A DNA stretch of 35,750 nt, taken from positions 1-35,750 of the forward strand of contig JAYRXX010000034.1 of the NCBI GenBank assembly GCA_041917295.1, read 5' to 3'. The DNA is from JADKHR01 sp041917295. GTDB taxonomy: Bacteria; Elusimicrobiota; Elusimicrobia; FEN-1173. A program made the translations under genes and the position numbers. Below are positions 16,925 to 22,932 of the stretch, in pieces. The notes under the pieces are model-generated. The model was not told the origin of the DNA. It did not search any database and saw only the letters and a list, made by a program, of their open reading frames with translations. Numbering within the stretch: position 1 is the stretch's first letter; each line of letters begins with the position of its first letter.

Positions 16925-17094
16925 TTAAGGGCGACCTTTTTCGACGGATAACGCCTTCTCAAGCAAAACGACGATTTCCGCGCTGAGAGATCTGCGGTTC
17001 TCTTCCGCGCGCTTCCGAACCTCATTTTCTATTTCCGTTGCATGTAAACGGAAATTAGCCGCCACTTTTTTTTAGGGTCTTTTTGTCTTGACAT
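16925..17094 (-). pseudogene. Arc-like ribbon-helix-helix regulator, frame interrupted at an A8 tract
   Basis: From GTG 17065 an open frame of 46 residues runs to the stop at 16925, reading AANFRLHATEIENEV, KRAEENRRSLSAEIVVLLEK. This is the strand-helix-helix pattern of Arc/MetJ-type repressors (the RSLSAEIVVLLE segment is characteristic). The natural N-terminus (MSRQKDPKKK) lies in another frame starting at ATG 17094. The two join if the run of eight A at 17066-17073 is read as nine. So this is either a frameshifted remnant, a gene that uses slippage, or a shortened gene starting at GTG. It ends just before the large restriction gene, where it would act as operon autoregulator. Confidence 0.65.
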
Positions 17095-17132
17095 TATCAT
17101 TACCGTTCATTACAATAAATAATAACTCTTTA

Positions 17133-17164
17133 ATTATACGACTTTCCAAGCGACTTTTCCTCAA
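17133..17164 (-). promoter_or_regulatory. Probable promoter and operator of the nuclease operon
   Basis: TATAAT reads on the - strand at 17138-17133. A poor -35 (TTGAGG, 17164-17159) is 20 bases away, longer than ideal. Between them, CGACTTT occurs twice on the + strand (17139-17145 and 17151-17157) with a 12-base period, a spacing suited to a ribbon-helix-helix dimer pair. The IS256 target duplication begins only 5 bases upstream of the -35. Confidence 0.45.
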
Positions 17165-17168
17165 CAAG

Positions 17169-18493
17169 CACCCACAGGTAACGTCAAGACTTCTGTGTAA
17201 TTTGTTTTAGGGGTTTAGAACTCCAAAGACAGGTTGAACCTGTAAAACAAAGCGAAGAGGATGCGCTCGATGCTGGCCAGGTTTTGGAAACACGACATGG
17301 GCCTGGTTCGACGCCTGACCTCGCGAAAGATCCTCTCGATGATATTCGTGGTCCGTAGGGAACGCCACAAGTCTTTTGGCGCCGCCGTGTAGACCACCAG
17401 CAGAGATTCCAAATCGTCTTCCAAACACTGAACCGCTTTGGGTGCAATCAACATCCAAGCCTGCTTCCATAACCGAAAAGCCTGAATGGCCTTGCCGTAT
17501 GAATCGGCGGTATAGATGGCCTTTGTTTGGGCCATGGCTTGGGGTTGGAACCTCCTGGGAATGTGGTTGGCCACGTTGCGCAGTTTGTGTGCCCAGCAGC
17601 GTTGGCGGGGCAGTCCTGGCCAAACGAGGTCCAGGGCATTCCAGAGGCCCTTGTTGCCGTCGATCACAACCATTCGAAGGGCTCGACCCTCGAGGCCGCG
17701 GTTCTTGAGGCGGGAGAGAAAGACCTCCCAGGCGATATGGGACTCCCCCTTCCCGGCCAATTGGAAGTCAATGAGTTCCCGGATACCGTCCTCCCGAATT
17801 CCATAGGCAACCAAGACACCCCGGCGTCGGACGGAGACGGGGCTTTTGGATTTGAGGTAGACCCCATCCAAGAGCAAGTAGCGGTAGATATCCTGAAGAG
17901 GTCGGGAGTGAAAGATTCGCACCTGGCGATCCAGGACTCGGGTGACATGACTGACCGTTGTTGCGCTGACGGATCGTGGGCCGAGCAAAGGTTCCAAGAC
18001 CTCTTGGACGTTGCGCTGGCCCACGCCCCCCAAGAATGTCTTCAGTAACGCGGCATCCACATCAGGACTGCGACGTTTGTATCGCCCCAGACATCGAAAC
18101 GACACCTGCCCCTCTCGAATCCGGGGAACCATCAAATCCCCGATCCATCCGAAACCGGTCAACAACGTGCGGCGGTAGGCCCCGTTGCGGTGTCCCCGGC
18201 GGGTGGAACTGTGGGCCCAACGTCGGGCACCGATCAGGTCCTGCAGTTCAATCGACATGGTGGTTTCGAGTAACCTCTTTAACGCCAGTTTCGTTTGATT
18301 TTTTAAATCACCCCAGAAATCTTCCGACACTCCCTCCCAACGAACGTCCAAGGCCTTGCCGCTGAAGTCCAATTCCGATACTGTTTGTGCCACGGGTTAT
18401 TCCTCCTTAAGTTGTTGGTCGCAACCTTTGGAGAATAACCCGTTTTTACTGTCATTCCAAATTACACAGGATAGTTTACGTTACCCACCCACA
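17169..18493. mobile_element. Complete IS256-family insertion sequence with 8-bp target duplication
   Basis: The element proper is 17177-18485 (1309 bp). Its ends are imperfect inverted repeats: the left end GGTAACGTCAAGAC is followed by TTCTGTGTAATTTG, and the right end on the - strand reads GGTAACGTAAACTA followed by TCCTGTGTAATTTG. CACCCACA flanks both sides (17169-17176 and 18486-18493), an 8-bp duplication as expected for IS256. A single transposase gene fills it. The insertion is between the promoter of the nuclease operon and a hairpin (18488-18527). Confidence 0.93.
17215..18393 (-). CDS. IS256-family (mutator-type) transposase
   Basis: This encodes 392 residues from GTG 18393, with AAGGAGGA upstream. 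It has the DDE residues of the mutator/IS256 family: D176 in LLLDGVYLK, D245 in VVIDGNKGL and E353 in TNIIERIFREVRRRTRPM. The CWAHKLRN (C266, H269) signature precedes the insertion domain. The N-terminal part carries the expected DNA-binding region with ARRWAHSSTRRGHRNG. Length and motifs are intact, so the element may still be able to transpose. It is transcribed in the same direction as the nuclease operon, and readthrough could reach that operon. Confidence 0.95.
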   Translation of the reverse strand: MAQTVSELDFSGKALDVRWEGVSEDFWGDLKNQTKLALKRLLETTMSIELQDLIGARRWAHSSTRRGHRNGAYRRTLLTGFGWIGDLMVPRIREGQVSFRCLGRYKRRSPDVDAALLKTFLGGVGQRNVQEVLEPLLGPRSVSATTVSHVTRVLDRQVRIFHSRPLQDIYRYLLLDGVYLKSKSPVSVRRRGVLVAYGIREDGIRELIDFQLAGKGESHIAWEVFLSRLKNRGLEGRALRMVVIDGNKGLWNALDLVWPGLPRQRCWAHKLRNVANHIPRRFQPQAMAQTKAIYTADSYGKAIQAFRLWKQAWMLIAPKAVQCLEDDLESLLVVYTAAPKDLWRSLRTTNIIERIFREVRRRTRPMSCFQNLASIERILFALFYRFNLSLEF

Positions 18494-18527
18494 AACCCGC
18501 CACGTTCCACGTGTCGGGCTTTGTGGG
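18488..18527. repeat. Imperfect hairpin abutting the IS256 insertion
   Basis: CCCACAAACCCGCCACG and CGTGTCGGGCTTTGTGGG pair around TTCCA, with one mismatch and one bulged base. The first six bases belong to the target duplication, so IS256 inserted at the foot of this structure. Without a T-run it is not an obvious terminator; it may be an operator or a stem preferred as target. Confidence 0.55.
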
Positions 18528-18548
18528 CTGAACAGCTAAATCAAAAAC

Positions 18549-18698
18549 GTGCGCGCGCCCTACGGGGTTAAAAGCTTTTGACGTGCCGAGCCCCGGAGCC
18601 GAATACACCTCCACAGCCCTGGGGAGTGGCCACGCAGACGGGCGACCGGGACCGGGAAAACCGAAGCCAACCAACTCCACCAAGCCCGTGGGCGGGGC
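18549..18698 (-). repeat. 150-bp inverted repeat, right arm
   Basis: This is the reverse complement of the arm at 7051-7200, with about 89% identity and no gaps. The immediate flanks on both sides are unrelated between the two copies, so the 150 bases are a defined unit. It contains several GC-rich self-complementary stretches. Read on the + strand it leads towards the hairpin and terminator at 18711-18802. Confidence 0.7.
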
Positions 18699-18710
18699 AG
18701 CGGGATGATA

Positions 18711-18754
18711 TTCGGCGGCCTTTCATATACCCCGGCATATACGAAACCGCCGAA
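18711..18754. repeat. Imperfect inverted repeat (hairpin)
   Basis: TTCGGCGGCCTTTCATATAC (18711-18730) and its imperfect complement ATATACGAAACCGCCGAA (18737-18754) face each other around a CCCGGC centre. It lies between the right 150-bp arm and a terminator-like hairpin. Function unknown. Confidence 0.5.
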
Positions 18755-18764
18755 TGGCGGCAGA

Positions 18765-18802
18765 GGGCTCGATCGCACATCGCGGTCGGGCCCTTTGCTT
18801 TT
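18765..18802 (+). terminator. Possible + strand terminator
   Basis: GGGCTCGATCGC pairs with GCGGTCGGGCCC (two G-T pairs), followed by TTTGCTTTT. The position and the TTTGCTTTT tail mirror the terminator that follows tRNA-His at the real recombinase end, so this is probably the matching trailer of the inverted recombinase remnant. Confidence 0.45.
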
Positions 18803-18990
18803 GTGGGGGGGCGGAGAGGCGGGCGGCGGAACGGAAAGACGCGAATCGGACGGGACCGCTCCATTTTCACAATCCTCGACGGAAGAATGGCCCACCCGGA
18901 AGTCCACGCACACCCGCTTTGGTGAGTAACGAATCCCTTGAATGTGCCCTCGAACCGCCAGGCTTTTCTCGATCCCAACCCCGCGCGCGC
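18782..18990 (-). pseudogene. Remnant of a second serine recombinase gene (3' end only)
   Basis: Read on the - strand, this matches 20351-20558, the 3' end of the recombinase, at roughly three quarters identity. The translated core GIEKSLAVRGHIQGIRY, followed by KRVCVDFR, is nearly unchanged, while several DNA differences are silent (for example TAC TCA against TAT TCC). The upstream coding part is missing. It suggests that a related element once lay here in the opposite orientation. Confidence 0.6.
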
Positions 18991-19087
18991 AACCCTTAGG
19001 AGGTTCCCCTCTCCCGTTCCCTCTCCCCTGCGGGGCAAGGGCCGCATCAAAGGTTTGCGTCACAATTTGATCTAAGGAGTAATCCAA

Positions 19088-20305
19088 ATGCCAAACCTAA
19101 TCGCGCCAAAAATTGACGCCCTCGAAAAGCAAGAACCCCGCGAAGCGCAAAGGCTTTCCGCCCCCGAAAAGCAGAGGCCCACTCGTTGCGCCATTTACAC
19201 CCGCGTCTCGACGGACCAACAGGCGGAAGTCGAATTCAATTCATGCGAGGCCCAGGAGGACCGCATCCGCTCTTTTATCGCCAGCCAGGAGGGGTTTTCT
19301 GTCGGCGGCGTTTACAGAGATGAGGGCTACACTGGGGCGAACATACAGCGACCGGGCCTTCTTAAGGTCGTCGCTGATGTTCAGGCAGGGCTCATTGATA
19401 TGGTCGTCACTTACAAAATCGACCGACTGACACGCTCTCCCCGGGACTTCTACCAACTGATTGAGGTTTTTGAAACCAACAAAGCGGGGTTCATCTCGGT
19501 AACGGAGCGCTTCGACACATCAACACCCGCCGGGCGCCTGTTACGGAACATCATGCTCACCTTCGCACAATTCGAGCGCGAACTTGCCTCGGAACGGGTC
19601 AAGGACAAAGTTATCCAGCGCATCAAGCGCGGTCTTTACGCCGGGGGTGCACCCGCCCATGGCTACAGGGCCGAGAAGGGCAGTCTTGTCCTTGACCTTC
19701 CAAGGAATGAGGAGGTTCGTCTGATGTTTGAAACCTATGTCAAAACGCGCTCGATCCGGGCGGTTTTGAAGGTTTTCAAGGAGAAGGGAATTCTATCCCT
19801 CAAAGGAAAGCCCTTCACGGATTCCACTGTCTGGCACATGCTGAAAAAACAAATTTATACCGGGGTCCTGATCCATAAGGGGGAGACCCATCCTGGAAAA
19901 CACCCGGCGATCATCTCAAAGGAACTTTTTGACCACGTTCAAGAAATCATCAGGAAGGGACCCCGAGAAAAGCCGGACCATTCCATCCTGCTCCCCTACG
20001 CCGGACTTATGAGGTGCGAGGAATGCGGGTCATCCATGACGGCGGTATTCACCAACAAGGGAATCAAAGGCGGCCGAAGGCGGCGCTATTACTATTACCG
20101 CTGTACGACCATCGGCCATAAGGGCTGGGGCTCTTGCTCCACCAAACAGATCGGGGCGGACCGGTTCCATGATACGAGCCAGAGGAACCTCCACCGTATA
20201 TCCATGGACCCGGACTATCTTGAAAATCTTCTTTTGAGGGTCAAAAACCAAACCCAATCTGTGAACTCGACGGGATATGAACCCACACCCCAAATAGGGC
20301 CTTGA
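19088..20305 (+). CDS. Large serine recombinase (integrase), catalytic and zinc-ribbon part
   Basis: This encodes 405 residues from ATG 19088, with AAGGAG at 19074-19079. The N-terminal resolvase domain has CAIYTRVSTDQQ (catalytic serine in RVS), GYTGANIQRPGL, YKIDRLTR and LTFAQFERELASERV. The recombinase domain follows (APAHGYRAE, VWHMLKKQIYTGVLIHKG), then a zinc ribbon with C-x2-C (MRCEECGSS) and a second pair (YRCTTIGHKGWGSC). Large serine recombinases usually continue for another 100 residues. Here the frame stops early, and the missing C-terminal part continues in the next frame. It lies next to tRNA-His and is the likely integrase of the island. Confidence 0.9.
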   Translation: MPNLIAPKIDALEKQEPREAQRLSAPEKQRPTRCAIYTRVSTDQQAEVEFNSCEAQEDRIRSFIASQEGFSVGGVYRDEGYTGANIQRPGLLKVVADVQAGLIDMVVTYKIDRLTRSPRDFYQLIEVFETNKAGFISVTERFDTSTPAGRLLRNIMLTFAQFERELASERVKDKVIQRIKRGLYAGGAPAHGYRAEKGSLVLDLPRNEEVRLMFETYVKTRSIRAVLKVFKEKGILSLKGKPFTDSTVWHMLKKQIYTGVLIHKGETHPGKHPAIISKELFDHVQEIIRKGPREKPDHSILLPYAGLMRCEECGSSMTAVFTNKGIKGGRRRRYYYYRCTTIGHKGWGSCSTKQIGADRFHDTSQRNLHRISMDPDYLENLLLRVKNQTQSVNSTGYEPTPQIGP

Positions 20306-20540
20306 CGGTCCAAAACGTCCAAAATTCATTAGAGGCATTTTTGAAAATCTGCGCGCGCAAACCTGGGATCGAGAAAAGCCTGGCGGTTCGAGGGCACATA
20401 CAAGGGATTCGTTATTCCAAAAAGCGGGTGTGCGTGGACTTCCGAATCGGCCGCCCGCCCGTCGAAGAATCCGAAATGGGAGCGAATCTCTCCGCTTCGG
20501 GGTGTTCCTCTCCGCCGCCCGCCCTTCCGCCCGCCCCCAA

Positions 20541-20575
20541 AAGCAAAAGGTCCAACCGAAAGGATCGGTTGAACC
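20541..20575 (-). terminator. Terminator of the tRNA-His transcript
   Basis: On the - strand, GGTTCAACCG and CGGTTGGACC form a 10-bp stem with one G-T pair, followed by TTTTGCTT. It starts 29 bases after the tRNA 3' end. Confidence 0.7.
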
Positions 20576-20608
20576 CTGATTTGCCGTTCCCTGGTTTTGA
20601 AAATGGGG
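20550..20608. repeat. Right copy of the 59-bp direct repeat bounding the island
   Basis: This pairs with 6445-6503 (47 of 59 identical, same orientation). It overlaps the last bases of tRNA-His and its trailer. See the left copy for interpretation. Confidence 0.55.
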
Positions 20609-20680
20609 TGGATGACGGGATTTGAACCCGCGACCTCTCGGGCCACAGCCGAGCGCTCTAACCGCTGAGCTACACCCACC
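20604..20680 (-). tRNA. tRNA-His (anticodon GTG)
   Basis: On the - strand the acceptor arms GTGGGTG and CATCCAC pair (one G-T). The D arm is GCTCAGCGGTTAGAGC. The anticodon stem CTCGG/CCGAG encloses CTGTGGC with anticodon GTG. The T arm GCGGG/CCCGT encloses TTCAAAT. An extra G at position -1 opposite discriminator C73 is the hallmark of tRNA-His. CCA is encoded (20606-20604). Confidence 0.97.
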
Positions 20681-20862
20681 AAAATCTTTTTCGCGCTTCC
20701 CGCGGCCCTTGCGCTGTGCGCGAGGGCTGGCGGCCATGCCGCCAGGCACGGTGCCAGTTTGTCGGATGGTGCGGTTCCATAGGAACCGAAACCCCGCCGG
20801 AGACACACCCGCCGGGGGCTATTATACTACACCGTCGATGGTTTGGGTTGGATTAATGTGAA
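20681..20862 (-). promoter_or_regulatory. tRNA-His promoter and structured leader
   Basis: TATAAT reads on the - strand at 20826-20821, giving a leader of about 135 bases before the tRNA. The leader contains a perfect hairpin CTGGCGGC-CAT-GCCGCCAG, a GGTTCC-TAT-GGAACC hairpin, and a further imperfect stem (CCCTTGCGC against GCGCGAGGG). No good -35 is seen, so the tRNA may also be read from the upstream operon. No gene fits in this stretch. Confidence 0.4.
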
Positions 20863-21981
20863 TCAGACCACCCAGGGTTTGGCGGCGGCGAGGGTAAACT
20901 CTTTCGACGCGACCACCAATCCCCGTTCCGCCCGATACCAGGCGTAAAAAACGCTCCCGGCCTCTTTCATCAACCCCGCCACCGGCACCGCGAACACCAG
21001 ACCCCAGACGCCGCCCAGCGTGGCGCCGCACAAGAGCGCGAACGTCACCGTAATCGGGTTGAGATCGACGGCTTTTTTCATGATCATCGGCTGAAGGATC
21101 CAACTGTCGATGTAATGAATAACCACGAACAACACCAAAATTTTTACTGGTCCCGCCATGTTCCCGTATTGAAAAACCGCGGCCACCAACGCCACCACTC
21201 CACCCAGCACCGGACCGAAATACGGGATCATGTTGGCCGTCCCAGTCAAAATCCCGATCAACGCCGCGTAGTCCAACCCCAGCCCATGCAACGACACCAC
21301 CGTGACCAGCCCCACCAAAAATGCTTCCAACAGGACCCCCCGCGTGTAGTTGCCGAACACCCGTCCAAACTTGTTCAACAAGCTCAGAAACCGTTCCACC
21401 CACCCGCCGGGACACGCGTCCAAAGCCATCTGCGCTGTTTTCGCGCCTCCGCGCAAAAAGAAAAACGCGATAAACGGCGCCAACATCAAATTAACCACAA
21501 ACCCCAACACCGACGACAGCGCTTCGGTCGAATGCCACACATGGGTTTGCACCCACGTCATGGAAGCGGTGATGGCCCGTTCCAGCACTTTGGTCTCTTG
21601 AAAAATGGGCCAGGCGAATTCAACCGATGTTTGGACTTTGCGCATGGCGGTTTCGGCCTTCGCCATGTAGACGGGCCAGCTGGCGCGCAGGTCGGGCAAA
21701 TCGCCCCACAGGGCCACGACACCCCAGTACGCCAACAGGGAGGACAATCCGACCAACAACACAAAAAGGGCCAACACGGCTCGGTCCCGTCGAACGCCGC
21801 GGGTTTCCAGAAACGCCACAAACGGGTTCAGCAAATAGGCCATCACCGCCGCGAAAATAAACGGCGGCAACACCGCGCGCACCTCATAGAAGAACCACAC
21901 CGCCGCCCCCACCAACAACAACACGACCGTCCCCGACACCGGCATGGATGGCCGCAACCGAGCAGGGCCCGGCCGTTTCAT
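20863..21981 (-). CDS. AI-2E family transporter (PerM-like permease)
   Basis: This encodes 372 residues from ATG 21981, overlapping the stop of the preceding gene (ATGA). There are about seven or eight hydrophobic segments. Family landmarks include VMAYLLNPFVAFLE near the N-terminus, a long soluble helical region, LAPFIAFFFLRGG, NYTRGVLLEAFLVGLVT, GILTGTANMIPYFGPVLGG and DSWILQPMIMKKAVDLNP. Members export or import diverse small molecules or ions, and the substrate cannot be deduced. It is the last protein gene of the leftward run before tRNA-His. Confidence 0.9.
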   Translation of the reverse strand: MKRPGPARLRPSMPVSGTVVLLLVGAAVWFFYEVRAVLPPFIFAAVMAYLLNPFVAFLETRGVRRDRAVLALFVLLVGLSSLLAYWGVVALWGDLPDLRASWPVYMAKAETAMRKVQTSVEFAWPIFQETKVLERAITASMTWVQTHVWHSTEALSSVLGFVVNLMLAPFIAFFFLRGGAKTAQMALDACPGGWVERFLSLLNKFGRVFGNYTRGVLLEAFLVGLVTVVSLHGLGLDYAALIGILTGTANMIPYFGPVLGGVVALVAAVFQYGNMAGPVKILVLFVVIHYIDSWILQPMIMKKAVDLNPITVTFALLCGATLGGVWGLVFAVPVAGLMKEAGSVFYAWYRAERGLVVASKEFTLAAAKPWVV

Positions 21982-22571
21982 TGGGCCGGTCCTTCCCCGC
22001 CCGCCGGCGAACGCGGAACCCGCCGCTCCCGTCGAAGCCGGGCGCTCAACAGGCGGGCCAAGGCGTGCAATATCAGCGCCGCCGCCCGGGGCGACTGGGC
22101 TCGCAAAATATCAAAATGATCTTTATACAGCACGTGCAGGCGTGTGGTCTCCAACGCGCGGCAGGTGGCCGACCGAGGCAGTTCATCCAACAACACCATT
22201 TCGCCGAAAAAGTCCCCGGCCCCGAATGTGGCCACTTGTTCCAGAACCTCCGTCGACGGGTTGCGCCGCAAGACCTCCACGCTCCCCTCGGCAACGATGA
22301 AAAATGCCCGGCCCAAATGCCCTTCTTGAAACACCACATCGCCGGGGGCGTAGGTTTTTTCCATGGTCCGGTTGACCAGACGTGCCAGGTCCCAACGGCC
22401 CAAATCCTTGAACAGAATAATCCCTCGGAAAAAACGGATTTTTTGGCGATGAATCGGATCGCCCAAGAACAGTTCCGCGGACGCGCGCAGCCGCGCGCTC
22501 AGGGTTCCCAGCAACCCCCGCCGCGACGCCGGGGGCTGAAGAGCCTGCGCCGACAGTTCCGGGCTATTCAT
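21978..22571 (-). CDS. Cyclic nucleotide-binding domain protein
   Basis: This encodes 197 residues starting at ATG 22571, which has GAGGA upstream and overlaps the end of the preceding gene; a start at 22592 is possible but less supported. One CAP-type sensor domain spans the middle: YAPGDVVFQEGHLGRAFFIV, then GAGDFFGEMVLL and DELPRSATCRA, including the GE and R-S-A contacts of the phosphate-binding cassette. No helix-turn-helix follows, so it is not a classical Crp regulator. The C-terminus is helical and basic. It may modulate the adjacent permease, which is inference from overlap. Confidence 0.82.
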   Translation of the reverse strand: MNSPELSAQALQPPASRRGLLGTLSARLRASAELFLGDPIHRQKIRFFRGIILFKDLGRWDLARLVNRTMEKTYAPGDVVFQEGHLGRAFFIVAEGSVEVLRRNPSTEVLEQVATFGAGDFFGEMVLLDELPRSATCRALETTRLHVLYKDHFDILRAQSPRAAALILHALARLLSARLRRERRVPRSPAGGEGPAQ

Positions 22572-22887
22572 CGTCCTCGTTGACGTCGTCAAACGGATTT
22601 TTCTTTTTCTTATTTCGGCGAAAGAACCGGACCAAACTGTAGAGAAGGCCGGCGCCCAACAAACTTCTTTTTCCGAACGCGCCCGCCAGGCCCATCGCCA
22701 ATTGGCTCACCGTGCCGGCCATGTCGCCAACCCGGTGAACTTGATCAACGACACGCTGCGCGGCCGTTTCCACCGTTTTGGCGGTGCGCCGCAATTGAAC
22801 CAAGAACGCCACCAGCGCGGCCGCCCCAACCACAATCGCCAGCACAATCACGGTCAACAGAATTGCGATATACAATTCAATGGTCAT
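22564..22887 (-). CDS. DUF948-like membrane-anchored protein
   Basis: This encodes 107 residues. One N-terminal transmembrane helix (LTVIVLAIVVGAAALVAFLV) is followed by an amphipathic helical stretch (RRTAKTVETAAQRVVDQVHR), a second hydrophobic segment (LLGAGLLYSLVRFF) and a charged tail with KKKK and DDVNEDDE. This layout matches DUF948-type small membrane proteins. The function of the family is not established. Its end overlaps the cyclic-nucleotide-binding gene. Confidence 0.65.
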   Translation of the reverse strand: MTIELYIAILLTVIVLAIVVGAAALVAFLVQLRRTAKTVETAAQRVVDQVHRVGDMAGTVSQLAMGLAGAFGKRSLLGAGLLYSLVRFFRRNKKKKNPFDDVNEDDE

Positions 22888-22932
22888 GGATTGCCCTCCG
22901 TCCCAACAGTATTGTCGAGATACCGAAAAAAT

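Larger units (their letters stand above)
18394..19087. other. Region between IS256 and the recombinase: repeats and hairpins, no gene
   Basis: After the IS end come a 40-base imperfect hairpin (18488-18527), the right arm of the 150-bp inverted repeat (18549-18698), another hairpin (18711-18754), a + strand terminator-like hairpin (18765-18802) and an inverted copy of the recombinase 3' end (18782-18990). The last 90 bases hold the ribosome binding site for the recombinase. Long frames on the - strand here are translations of these repeats. Confidence 0.6.
20281..20625 (+). pseudogene. Displaced C-terminal part of the serine recombinase
   Basis: This frame opens at 20281 and reads TPNRALTVQNVQNSLEAFLK, then RKPGIEKSLAVRGHIQGIRY and KRVCVDFRIG. 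It is the coiled-coil/beta end expected after the zinc ribbon. It is one base out of frame with the upstream gene; adding a base in the CCCC at 20287-20291 would restore one chain of about 510 residues. The frame runs into the tRNA-His gene before stopping at 20625. Either the gene is dead, or frameshifting or an assembly error is involved. Confidence 0.65.

Noticed and set aside
18549..18698. tRNA, RNase P, tmRNA or SRP RNA in the 150-bp repeat
   Set aside because: None of the conserved core sequences of these RNAs was found.
18560..19087. 175-codon - strand frame before the recombinase
   Set aside because: It joins the recombinase remnant to the 150-bp repeat; it is a translation of repeats, not a gene.
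21115..22119. 334-codon + strand frame opposite the AI-2E permease
   Set aside because: Composition of an antisense shadow (His, Gln, Arg-rich), while the - strand shows a clear membrane protein.
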